The notes beneath the pieces are model-generated. The model had not been told where the DNA came from, did no database searches, and saw nothing but the letters and a program-made list of their open reading frames with translations. 54,728 nt of DNA. Origin: Bradyrhizobiaceae bacterium. Its GTDB lineage: Bacteria > Pseudomonadota > Alphaproteobacteria > Rhizobiales > Aestuariivirgaceae. Below are positions 1-7,996 of the stretch, piece by piece; positions within the stretch are counted from its first letter, which is position 1, and every line of letters begins with the position of its first letter. The stretch lies in contig CANJMQ010000017.1 in assembly GCA_947475225.1 (NCBI GenBank), positions 1 through 54,728 of the forward strand. The letters run 5' to 3'. The position numbers were made by a program, and so were the translations under genes.

Positions 1-2
1 GC

Positions 3-92
3 ACGCCGTGCTTTGCGGACTACCAGGGGAGCGAGATGGCGGAACTGTGGCATGCGGCCCTGAAGCGGACGCAGGACGGCCTGGGGAAATAG
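3..92 (+). CDS. C-terminal end of an unidentified protein (5' partial)
   Basis: An open frame enters from the left edge and ends at TAG 90-92, giving 29 residues that finish ...KRTQDGLGK. The codon choice and amphipathic character (ELWHAALKRTQ) look like a real C-terminal helix, and the genes that follow are on the same strand. The product cannot be recognised from this tail. Given the neighbours it may be another glycan-modification protein, but that is only a guess from context. Confidence 0.45.
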   Translation, partial: TPCFADYQGSEMAELWHAALKRTQDGLGK

Positions 93-268
93 CCCGAACG
101 GAACCCCCAGTGTCCAGCACCCTCACCCAACTCCGCCAGTCGCTCGCCTCCCTCCAGAGCGGGATCCTTCCGGATAGTAGTGACGGACGTCCTTCAGACC
201 GCTAGATGTGTCACGGAGAGGCGGGGGTTCGGCCTGTTCGATTTCCTCTGCATGATGGGGACCCTGTT

Positions 269-925
269 ATGCCTTTGTATCAATACCGCAAGAACGACAG
301 TGAGAAAACCTTCCTGTTCATCCATGTGCCGAAGACCGGCGGCACGGCGGTCGAAACCTTCTTCAGGGGCGTGGGTCTGACGGGCTACTTCGATCCGCCC
401 ACCTACGTGCCGGTAAGGCCGTATCTGAAGGTCCCACCTGCCCACTATGATTACGAAGTGCTTCGACGGTTATTTGAACTCGACTCCCTCTATAGCTTCG
501 CCATCGTCCGGCATCCGGTGAAGAGAATGATTTCGCAATACAAGTGGGCAATCGAGAAATCGACTCGGGCAAGCACTTTTGCGCAGATGACCTTCTCGGA
601 GTTCATCCGCCTGATGTTCGCAGAGTATAGGAAAAATGAAAATCTTTCGGCTGGCCACTACAAGCCGCAGGTGCGCTTCGTCGGCGAAAAGGTAACTAAT
701 ATCTTTAAGTATGAGGCGGGTCTTGAGGTGATCATCCGCCGGGTTCTGGAGGACATAGGGTTCAAGCCACAGGGTCAGCTGAAGTTGCCGATAGTGAACA
801 ATTCCTCGCCACGATCCGTTGAGCCAAGCGAGAGCGACATTCAGGCAATCCGCGACATGTATGCCGAGGATTTCTCCGCATTTGGCTATGACATCGACGC
901 GCCGACAGCAGGGCGTAACGCATGA
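269..925 (+). CDS. sulfotransferase family protein
   Basis: The predicted protein has 218 residues. It carries a PAPS 5'-phosphosulfate-binding loop near the N-terminus (FIHVPKTGGTAVETFF) and a 3'-phosphate-binding segment with Arg and Ser in the usual order (IVRHPVKRMISQYKWA). Proteins of this family transfer sulfate from PAPS to carbohydrate or lipid hydroxyls. I chose the ATG at 269, just before the first conserved strand and after a short G-run, instead of the in-frame ATG at 206, which would add an unconserved arginine-rich leader. The stop overlaps the next start (ATGA), so the two genes are probably translated together. The acceptor is unknown. The neighbouring TPR-glycosyltransferase suggests a surface or secreted glycan. 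Confidence 0.82.
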   Translation: MPLYQYRKNDSEKTFLFIHVPKTGGTAVETFFRGVGLTGYFDPPTYVPVRPYLKVPPAHYDYEVLRRLFELDSLYSFAIVRHPVKRMISQYKWAIEKSTRASTFAQMTFSEFIRLMFAEYRKNENLSAGHYKPQVRFVGEKVTNIFKYEAGLEVIIRRVLEDIGFKPQGQLKLPIVNNSSPRSVEPSESDIQAIRDMYAEDFSAFGYDIDAPTAGRNA

Positions 926-1638
926 GCGGGAAAATGGCGTCTCAATTTCTTCCACAGGGCACAGCAGGCAAGCTGCGGGAGATTGCCTTCCTGCATATTG
1001 GAAAGAATGCCGGAACACAGATCATGCATCTTGCCCAGCAACTCATGGTGCATGGTATTCATGTCCACAAACAACCCCATACGATCAAACTCTGTGAACT
1101 TCCCGGGAAACTTGACTATTTTTTCTCTATCCGAAATCCGATCACGCGGTTCAAGTCCGGATTCTATTCGCGAAAGCGAAAGGGTCAGCCGCGACTATAT
1201 GTGGAGTGGACCAAGTCCGAGGCGCTTGCATTCGAAACATTCGAACACGCCAACGATCTCGCGGAAGCTCTCTTCCGATCGGACAAAATCGGGCAACTCG
1301 CGGCACAATCCATACAGGCGATCCGGCATACCTCAATGCAGCAGATCGACTGGTTTGAAAGAGTGGGTTTTCTCAGTTTACGACCACCGGTTTGGATCAT
1401 TCGCCAGGAGAACTTTGAAGAGGACTTCAATTCCTTGCTCACCAGGATGGGTCTGTCTCTGTTGTGCAATGACTTGCAGCCGGCCAACGACCCAACCGCA
1501 TCGCATCGCAGTGATTACTCGCAGACGATCGAGCTCAGCGACCTCGCCAAGGACAATTTAGGGCGCTGGTATGCGCGAGTTTTCGTGTTCTATGACCTCT
1601 GTGTCTCGTGGATGCGAAGCAACAATCCCCAGCCTTGA
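922..1638 (+). CDS. sulfotransferase-like protein
   Basis: The 238-residue product has a sulfotransferase-type nucleotide loop (FLHIGKNAGTQIMHL) in which Asn replaces the usual Thr of KTGGT. It also has a matching 3'-phosphate motif (FSIRNPITRFKSGFYSRK). It overlaps the preceding sulfotransferase by 4 nt, which suggests translational coupling and a joint pathway. The two proteins are clearly different in sequence, so this is not a recent duplication. The C-terminal half (EDFNSLLTRMGL) resembles the region of bacterial carbohydrate sulfotransferases that contacts the acceptor. Substrate unknown; a degenerate family member without sulfotransferase activity is possible. Confidence 0.7.
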   Translation: MSGKMASQFLPQGTAGKLREIAFLHIGKNAGTQIMHLAQQLMVHGIHVHKQPHTIKLCELPGKLDYFFSIRNPITRFKSGFYSRKRKGQPRLYVEWTKSEALAFETFEHANDLAEALFRSDKIGQLAAQSIQAIRHTSMQQIDWFERVGFLSLRPPVWIIRQENFEEDFNSLLTRMGLSLLCNDLQPANDPTASHRSDYSQTIELSDLAKDNLGRWYARVFVFYDLCVSWMRSNNPQP

Positions 1639-1886
1639 GGCCCGACCTGCAGAACACCGGAAATCCCAGAGCGACAGATAGTCCCATGTCGGTTCCGACG
1701 TCTCGTTTTTCAGGGGAAACGCAATTTATCTCGCTCCCGCCAGAGCTTCATGATGAAGGCGAGGGCCGGAGCTGGGTTCGTGACAGACTGCACCCGCTTG
1801 TCGCCAAGTCGCTGGGATATGAGATATAGACCCGCATCCCGTAGATGAACTATGAGATGAACGATCACAGCCAACCGTAGCCGAAC

Positions 1887-3884
1887 ATGCCCTCCCATCC
1901 TCCTGACACATTCCGCAAGGCGCTGGCCCTCCACCAGCGTGGAGAACTGGCTGGGGCACAGGCACTTTACCAGCAGGTGCTGGACCTCGATCCCGGCCAT
2001 TTCGACAGTCTTCACCTCTTGGGGCTGGCGCTCGTCCAGTCAGGTTTTCTCGAACGCGGGACGGACTTGATCGGCAGGGCGATTGCTGTTCGCGCTGATT
2101 TTCCGGAGGCACACTACAATCTTGGCCATGCCCTGCTGAGCCTGGGAAGGCCTGACGAAGCCCTTGCGAATTTTGACAAGGCCATCGAGCTCAAGCCGGA
2201 TGACCCGCTCTATCATTTTGAGCGTGGCAATGCGCTGAAGGAGCTGAGCCGGGTGGCGGACGCGCGCCAGAGCTTCGAGCAGGCGATCCGCCTCGCGCCG
2301 CGGTATGCCGAGGCATACAACAACATCGGCGTTGTGCTGAAGGACCTCGAAAAGTTTGAAGAAGCGATCGGCCAATATGACAGGGCGATTGCGCTCAGGC
2401 CCGGCTATGCTGAGGCGCATAGCAACCGCGGCAACGCGTTGAAGGAACTGAACCGCCTTGAGGAGGCGCTTGCGAGCTATGACTGCGCCATCCGCCTGAA
2501 ACCCGATCATGCCGAGTCCTACAGCAACCGCGGCAATGCGCTCGCCAAGCTCCGGTTGCCGGAAGAGGCGCTGGCAAGTCATGACGTGGCCATCCGCCTC
2601 AAGCCCGACTATGCCGAAGGCTACAACAACCGGGGCAATGTGCTGAAGGACCTGAACCGGTTAGATGATGCGATCGTGAGCTATGATCGCGCGATCAGCC
2701 TGAAGCCGGATTATGCCGAAGCCTATAGCAACCGCGCCAGTGTGCTGGAGGAGCTCGGCCGCCATGAGGATGCGGTGGCAAGCCATGACAGTGCCATAAG
2801 CCTGAAACCCGGCTATGCTGAATACTATTGTAGCCGCGGCTACACGCTTGTCGACCTGGAGCGGATTGACGAAGCGCTGGCGGATTACGAGAAGGCGCTG
2901 AGCCTGAAGCCGTCTCTCGCCCTGGCGCGTTACAACAAGTCGTTGCTGTATCTGCGCCGCCACGCCTTCACCGAGGGCTTTGAGCTTTACCTCTCGCGGT
3001 GGGAGGTCGAGAAGCCAGGTACGCGCCGACCTGAGACGTCGATTCCGCATTGGGATGGGTCTGCCCTGGAAGGTGAACTCCTTCTTTGGGCAGAGCAGGG
3101 CCTGGGCGACGAAGTGTTCTTCGCGTCAATGCTGTCACTTCTCGAACCGCGCAACATGAAGATCGCGCTTTCAGCGGACAAGCGACTGCACCCGGTCCTG
3201 GCGAGATCCTTTCCGGAGGTGAGGTTGCTGAGCCGGGAGGTGACGGAAAAATCTGTCACCGGTTCGTTTGCGGCGCAGGCGGCAGTTGGCGACCTTGGTC
3301 ATCTGTTGGGGGTTGACCGGGAGAAGATTGCAAGTCGGCGCCATTCCTATCTGTTGGCGAATGCCGAACGACAGCAGGAACTGCGCGCGGCCAGTCCCTG
3401 CCTCGGTGCCAATCTCGTCTGTGGTCTGTCATGGCGCAGCGGCAACAAGAAAATCGGCCAGCACCGCAGCGTCGAACTGTCCGATCTTGCTCCGCTGCTG
3501 CTGGTTCCCGGCGTAACCTTTGTCAACCTGCAGTATGGGCAGGTGGATGACGAAATCAATGTGGCCGCCAATCGGCTTGGCACCCGTGTGAACATCGCCC
3601 AGGACCTTGATGTGTTCAGCGACATCGAAGGACTTCTTGCGCTCATCAGCATGTGCGACGTGGTTTTCACCATCGACAATGTCACGGCGCATCTCGCTGG
3701 CGCCCTTGGCAAACAGGCGGTCGTGCTGGTTCCCCTTGGGAGTGGGCGGCACTGGTATTGGGGCGGCGAGAGTCAGAGCCTCTGGTATCCGAGTCTTCAA
3801 GTTGTCTATCAGGACTCGATTGGTGATTGGACGAGTGCCATCCGCAGGGGCGTGGAACTCCAAGCAAAGCTGTTAATGAGATGA
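1887..3884 (+). CDS. TPR-repeat protein with C-terminal GT9-like glycosyltransferase domain
   Basis: The product has 665 residues. About ten tetratricopeptide repeats (34 residues each, typical signature YAEAYNNRGNVLKDLNR) fill residues 10-360. The last 300 residues resemble the GT9/heptosyltransferase-like domain seen at the end of many bacterial TPR proteins (LLLWAEQGLGDEVFFASML, then a late segment ending in SLWYPSLQVVYQD). Such proteins are thought to glycosylate surface or secreted polymers; activity is not shown here. It follows two sulfotransferase-like genes on the same strand, separated by 248 nt that hold no convincing gene. No clear ribosome-binding site precedes ATG 1887, so the exact start is uncertain. 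Confidence 0.82.
   Translation: MPSHPPDTFRKALALHQRGELAGAQALYQQVLDLDPGHFDSLHLLGLALVQSGFLERGTDLIGRAIAVRADFPEAHYNLGHALLSLGRPDEALANFDKAIELKPDDPLYHFERGNALKELSRVADARQSFEQAIRLAPRYAEAYNNIGVVLKDLEKFEEAIGQYDRAIALRPGYAEAHSNRGNALKELNRLEEALASYDCAIRLKPDHAESYSNRGNALAKLRLPEEALASHDVAIRLKPDYAEGYNNRGNVLKDLNRLDDAIVSYDRAISLKPDYAEAYSNRASVLEELGRHEDAVASHDSAISLKPGYAEYYCSRGYTLVDLERIDEALADYEKALSLKPSLALARYNKSLLYLRRHAFTEGFELYLSRWEVEKPGTRRPETSIPHWDGSALEGELLLWAEQGLGDEVFFASMLSLLEPRNMKIALSADKRLHPVLARSFPEVRLLSREVTEKSVTGSFAAQAAVGDLGHLLGVDREKIASRRHSYLLANAERQQELRAASPCLGANLVCGLSWRSGNKKIGQHRSVELSDLAPLLLVPGVTFVNLQYGQVDDEINVAANRLGTRVNIAQDLDVFSDIEGLLALISMCDVVFTIDNVTAHLAGALGKQAVVLVPLGSGRHWYWGGESQSLWYPSLQVVYQDSIGDWTSAIRRGVELQAKLLMR
2280..2920 (+). 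repeat. in-gene tandem 102-bp repeats encoding TPR units
   Basis: Successive 102-bp blocks are similar at the DNA level as well as the protein level. The block containing 'tatgccgaggc...agcaaccgcggcaa' recurs with few changes at about 2300, 2400, 2500, 2600, 2700 and 2800. Such arrays can shrink or grow by slipped pairing or recombination and so change the number of TPR units. Confidence 0.6.
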
Positions 3885-4030
3885 GAAAGCTTGGGCGTAC
3901 TCGCGCCAATCAAGCGCGCGAGTTCGACACGCCTTGAATGGTTCCGCCGGAAGAAGTCTGTATCAGCTTTTTCCAGCGTCCGTCGATCTTCGACGATGGC
4001 CGCCCGCAGCGCATCTTCAAGCTCGTGCAC
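3809..4030 (-). CDS. possible small hypothetical protein (GTG start)
   Basis: A 73-codon frame starts at GTG 4030, 24 nt after the stop of the Flp pilin gene and on the same strand. It runs 76 nt into the 3' end of the TPR gene on the other strand. The first 50 residues (ending ...RRVELARLIGAS) are charged and helical, with GC-rich third positions as expected of a coding frame here. The tail inside the TPR gene looks less natural. No family is recognised and no strong ribosome-binding site is visible, so this may be a chance frame. Confidence 0.28.
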   Translation of the reverse strand: MHELEDALRAAIVEDRRTLEKADTDFFRRNHSRRVELARLIGASTPKLSHLINSFAWSSTPLRMALVQSPIES

Positions 4031-4053
4031 ACGGCCCTACCGCGTCCTTGGCT

Positions 4054-4233
4054 TCACGTTGCCCCGAGCTCAGTGCTGAGGGTGTTCCAAATGTCATTGG
4101 CCCAGCTACCAACTGCCGACAAGACGGAAATGCCGACAGCAAGAACCACCCCGAGAAGGGCGGTATACTCGATGAAGGCTGCCCCGCTATCATCAGCATG
4201 AAAGGCACGGAGTATAGAAGCGATGGATTTCAT
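4054..4233 (-). CDS. Flp/Fap-type (type IVb) pilin
   Basis: A 59-residue protein starts at ATG 4233 behind an AGGGGA ribosome-binding site. It has the layout of tight-adherence pilins: a short charged leader, then DSGAAFIEYTALLGVVLAVG. The prepilin peptidase would cut after the Gly, leaving Glu at +5 and Tyr at +6 of the mature chain, as in the Flp family, followed by one hydrophobic helix of about 20 residues. A short polar tail ends at TGA 4054-4056. No cpa/tad assembly genes lie in the window, so this is an orphan pilin that would depend on machinery elsewhere. Confidence 0.85.
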   Translation of the reverse strand: MKSIASILRAFHADDSGAAFIEYTALLGVVLAVGISVLSAVGSWANDIWNTLSTELGAT

Positions 4234-4462
4234 GTCATTCCCCTAACTTGCATAACTTGTTGTGGTCACGTGATTTGGAGCGGCAGTGGGCCTTGGCAAG
4301 TCTGACATTACGGCCACGGCACTTTGGTTCTTCGAGTGCGGATCGGTCAGTGTCTGCCGTGAGCTGCGCTCGGAAGGGTTTCCGATCGACGGCTGGGTGA
4401 CTGCCTTACGAAGCGAAACTCCGCATAAACCGGGTTTCCCGCTCGCCGCAGATGCGTGGCCG

Positions 4463-4693
4463 TTAAGCCGCGTTGGTTACTGATGCATTCACGTGCGGAA
4501 ATCCGTCGATCCGCATCGCGATAGCGACGGCCTGGGTCTTGGTGCGTGCCTGCAGTTTGCTCATCGCGCGTTGCGCGTAGAGGTTTACCGCACTGGCGCT
4601 GACCTTGAGAATGCTGGCCGTCTCGAGGGCCGTCATGCCTTCCGCAGCCCACATCAGCACTTCGCGTTCTCGTGAACTCAGCTGTGGTGACAT
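4463..4693 (-). CDS. solo LuxR-type HTH regulator
   Basis: The 76-residue product is almost only a LuxR/GerE helix-turn-helix domain: LSSREREVLMWAAEGMTALE, then the recognition helix around SASAVNLYAQRAMSKLQ. There is no receiver or autoinducer-binding domain. A strong GGGGGAG ribosome-binding site lies just before ATG 4693. It is transcribed towards the Flp pilin gene, 229 nt upstream of it, so it may control pilin expression; this is inference from position. Such single-domain LuxR proteins either bind DNA directly or interfere with other LuxR regulators. Confidence 0.75.
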   Translation of the reverse strand: MSPQLSSREREVLMWAAEGMTALETASILKVSASAVNLYAQRAMSKLQARTKTQAVAIAMRIDGFPHVNASVTNAA

Positions 4694-5116
4694 GTCTTCT
4701 CCCCCTTAATGTCTGCTTAAAGTGCTCACTAACTTGCGGAATAATTCATCAAAATGCGCCAAATACCTATTAGTATTCGCCATATTGAAGTCAGTAATTA
4801 TGCTTAAGCACCCAGCTTTGAAATTTCACTGAGCGACCCTGCAGCCACTTAATGGTGGATGCTCACCGATCTTCTGCCCCGAACTTCCCCGTCTCCCTTG
4901 GCCGTGTGACTCCGGGCCAGGTTTCTACCTCCGTGACCCCTGTCACGCTTTTTGACTTTTTCCATGAGAAGAAAGTCGATTAACGCCGGTTCCTGACGAA
5001 AATCATACCCGGACGGAGTGATGATGGGGTGCTCCGAGCAATGGGATGGGCCGGTGGCGCAGGGCGAAGATTTCGGTTTGAAGATCAACCCGTGATCAGA
5101 AGAAATCTGTAATGAT

Positions 5117-5138
5117 GCCTCTGATCAGAGGCGTTTTT
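5117..5138 (+). terminator. terminator-like hairpin with no upstream gene
   Basis: GCCTCT-GATC-AGAGGC forms a perfect 6-bp stem with a 4-nt loop, followed by G and five Ts. Its orientation fits rightward transcription, but no rightward gene precedes it. It may be left over from a lost gene. Confidence 0.5.
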
Positions 5139-5228
5139 CAATTCATGCGGCACATGGCCGACGTCGCGCGGAGCCTGTCTTAGCCCTCCTTGCAGCTCCG
5201 CCGCAGCTCCCCTGAGCCTTCCATCATC

Positions 5229-5276
5229 GCGGGCGTCGTTCAGTGGCAGGACGGCAGCTCTCCCCAGGCTGATATG
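5229..5276 (+). pseudogene. tRNA-Gly-like fragment (5' two thirds)
   Basis: The sequence starts GCGGGCGTC like a tRNA-Gly acceptor strand. It then has a proper D arm (GTTC...GGAC around AGTGGCAG) and a CAGC/GCTG anticodon stem around a swollen C-rich loop containing CCC. The T arm and the 3' acceptor strand (CGCCCGC) are missing downstream. It resembles the first two thirds of an alphaproteobacterial tRNA-Gly(CCC) and cannot be functional. A related fragment lies at 7837. Confidence 0.5.
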
Positions 5277-5480
5277 CAACCTCTCACCCAGGCCGGCCTG
5301 AGACGACCGCGAAGAAGATGTTCGCCGAGATCCGCGACAAAGCGAAGCAAACCACGCTGGCCAAAGGCTTCTGAACTTGCCCGGAGCGGCGCTTGTCACG
5401 ATGGAAGTGAGCGGCCAAATTGCAATTTAGACATAACTTCCCCGACCGTTCGGCTGCGAACTGTTGAAGATTGCTGTGCA

Positions 5481-5508
5481 AGCCCACTGACCAGGAAAAT
5501 AGTGGGCT
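5481..5508. repeat. 8-bp perfect inverted repeat
   Basis: AGCCCACT and AGTGGGCT are separated by 12 nt. There is no T-run on either side, so a terminator is unlikely. It could be a protein-binding site or chance. Confidence 0.3.
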
Positions 5509-5857
5509 GTTCTCCTCCCTGTAAATACTTAAAATGTGCAAGCGGAGAAGTTTTCCAGAATAAGATTCGGGATATCCAAACCTCCTGGATTTGTTTGTCG
5601 GCGATAACCATGAACCGCAGTGAACTTAGACCCATACTATTCGACGATGTCGATGAGACCGGTGTCACGGGACACTCGCGTTGATCGTTCCTTATGGCTG
5701 CCGGGAAAAATGGTTTTGGCGGCCCGGCGGGTCTCCTGACGCCCACTCGGGCCAAGGCACAATCGATAGACAGGAGCCAGCCAGGCAACCCCAATCATGT
5801 GATTTCTCTGCAAGATGCCACCAGTTTTGCCACCGGCGCCGTCGGAAACGGCAAAGT

Positions 5858-7724
5858 ATGTACCGCAACGTGAGTGGCACGGAACGACGCCTCAGAATAG
5901 TCTTAGCCGCCAGTGCCGGGGTCGCTCCGTACCTTTTTGATGACACCGTCTCAGACACGCCGCTTGAACTGACTGAGTGCCAGTCGGCCATCATTGAGCC
6001 GCTGATCACCCAAGCTGGCGGTCATATACTAATGGCGTTTGGTGGCGCCTTCGTCGCCGAGTTTGTGAGTGTCGTGAATGCGGTGTCGTTTGCCATCTCG
6101 ATGCAGCAGGCCTTCGAGGCCCACAACGACACCGTTCCTGAGGATCGCCGCCTGATTTTCCGCGTCGGCATAGATCTCTGGGATACCGCCGCTGGATCGA
6201 AAGAAATATCTGACGAATGCGTGAACGTGGCTATTGGATTGCACGCTATCGCCAAGCCCGGTGGTATCCTGATCACGGAAACCGTCTTCCAGCATGCCCG
6301 CCATCACCTATCGTTTGACTTCGAGGATGCGGGCAAACACCGACTGACGGAGACCGCAGGTCTCATCCCAACATATCGCGTGGCGAACGGCACATCTCCC
6401 CAGTCGAATGGCCTCCGAGGCGATCACTTCCAAGCCTCACTCGTGGTTCTGCCATTCGTCAATATGAGTGGCGATCCTGAGCAAAACTACTTGAGTGATG
6501 GTATCACCGATGACATCATCGCCAGACTCTCGAAAATCTCAGCCCTCTATGTCGTATCACGAGATGTCGCTTTCAGCTACCAAGGTTCGACCGAGGTATT
6601 CAGTCAACTAGCACTGAAGCTCGGGGTCCAGTATCTCCTGCGAGGAAGCGTCAAGAAGCTCGGTGACCGACTGCTGATCAACGTCACATTGATCGACGGG
6701 CACACCCAAGCGCAAATCTGGGCGAAGCCTTACACTTTCGAGTTCCATGGCATCTTTGAGCTGCAAAGCTTCATTTCTGGCGACATTGCTGACGCACTCC
6801 ACCTCAAAGTTCTTCCCAAGGAACGGGATACGCTTAACCGCCGATCGACCTACAGCAGCGAGTCATATCGCTTCTATCTGATGGGCCGAAGCTACTTCAA
6901 TCTCAGCCACACGCGCCGCTCGCTCAGCCTCGCAAGGCAGATGTTTCAGAGGGCACTGGAGATTGGCCCGCACTATGCCGCGGCTCACGCCGGGATCGCG
7001 GACTGCTGCGCGCACCTTATCGAGGCCGGAGACTTCTCAGTCACTACTTCTGAAATTCTTGATCACAGCGAACGTGCACTCGCTATCGACAGTTCGCTGG
7101 CCGAGGCACATGCCTTCCAAAGGCCTCGCATTACATACAACAGGCCACTACGAGGAGGCAGAAGCCTGCTTCAAGCGCGCCATCACCTTGCAGCCTGACC
7201 TTTTCGAGGCTCATTACTTCTATGGCCGCAACTGCTTCAATCTTGGGCAATTTTCCGAGGCGTCAGATCTCTTCGGTCAGGCTGCCAAGCTCAAGAGAAG
7301 TGACTTCCGATCGCTCGGCATCCAGTCCATGTGCTTTCAGTCGCTATCACAGCTCAGTGAGGCTCGGACTGCTGCATGGAGTGCGCTCGGCCGTGTCGAA
7401 GCGACCATTTCCGACCGGCCCGACAACGTGGATGCGCTATCCTTCGGGGCTGGGATTCTGGCATTTTTGGGTGAATACGACCGAACCAGAGCTTGGGCCG
7501 AACGCGCAACGATCATCGATCCCGACGACTTTTACACGCAGTACAACGTGGCTTGCGCTTATGCGATCCTCGGCGCCAAAGAAGAGGCAATGGATCGGCT
7601 CGAACGTATTATGATGCCGCCCGCCCCGCGATCGCAGCATGAATTTATGATGCATGACAGCGACCTAGATGCTCTGCGCGACCACCCCCGCTATATTGGG
7701 CTCCTGAAAAGGCTTGGGTACTGA
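5858..7724 (+). pseudogene. adenylate-cyclase-like / TolB-like / TPR protein, frameshifted
   Basis: The reading frame from ATG 5858 (MYRNVSGTERRL) encodes, in order, a class III cyclase-like domain (about residues 9-180), a TolB/FlgO-like N-terminal domain (LVVLPFVNMSGDPEQNYLSD onward, about 200-330) and TPR repeats. It runs out of frame near 7113-7120. The TPR part resumes in the next frame (ASKGLALHTTGHYEEAEACF) and ends at 7724. Reading GCC-TCC instead of GCCTTCC would restore one protein of about 620 residues, so a single inserted T explains it. The cyclase domain has also lost both metal-binding Asp positions: AADVVGYS-like is AASAGVAP and TTGDG-like is AFGGA. It could not make cAMP even if intact. 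A sequencing error could cause the shift, but not the lost catalytic residues. Confidence 0.8.
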
Positions 7725-7836
7725 GCCCTGCCCGTATTTCAGCTGACACCAGAAATTGGCCCGGCGCCTGAAGTGGCGCGCAGGTCGCACGTCCCTCAGC
7801 GCAGCTCCTGCCGCCTCGGCCCCACTCCGCTCCATC

Positions 7837-7877
7837 GCGAATATCGTTCAGCGGTAGAACGGACGCTTCCACTCGCC
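7837..7877 (+). pseudogene. tRNA-Gly-like fragment (5' half)
   Basis: GCGAATATC followed by a perfect D arm (GTTC-AGCGGTAG-GAAC) and CTTCCAC reads like the first half of a bacterial tRNA-Gly, with TCC where the anticodon would be. The anticodon stem does not close and there is no T arm. It shares the preceding CCATC(AT)CGCG context with the fragment at 5229, on the same strand, so the two bracket the disrupted cyclase-like gene. The 272-nt gap between that pseudogene and the next gene holds nothing else I can identify. Confidence 0.42.
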
Positions 7878-7996
7878 TTGAGGCCCCTTGCGATCGGGAC
7901 GCTGGCGTGATTGCTTTGCATCCGTTGCGAGTGAGTGAGTTGGATTTCGCCAGGCCTGCCGCGGAACGGCAAGGCGGGGCAGTTGGAGGAGGGAAA

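Larger units (their letters stand above)
4694..5857. other. 1.16-kb stretch without a convincing gene
   Basis: Frames here are short, overlap each other on both strands and match no family I recognise. The part nearest 4694 holds the leader of the LuxR gene and is AT-rich. The rest contains a terminator-like hairpin (5117-5138), a tRNA-Gly-like fragment (5229-5276) and an 8-bp inverted repeat (5481-5508). The mixture suggests eroded accessory DNA. Confidence 0.6.

Noticed and set aside
2280-2920. CRISPR-like periodicity
   Set aside because: The 102-bp period is continuous, in frame and encodes TPR helices; there are no spacers.
4849-5088. 79-codon minus-strand frame with TTG start
   Set aside because: No family, no ribosome-binding site; the middle part looks mildly protein-like but is not enough to call.
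5229-5276. Functional tRNA-Gly
   Set aside because: T arm and 3' acceptor strand are absent, and the anticodon loop is enlarged.
5190-5794. Overlapping frames on both strands after the first tRNA-like fragment
   Set aside because: Neither resembles a protein family; Ser/Arg/Cys-rich composition typical of non-coding frames.
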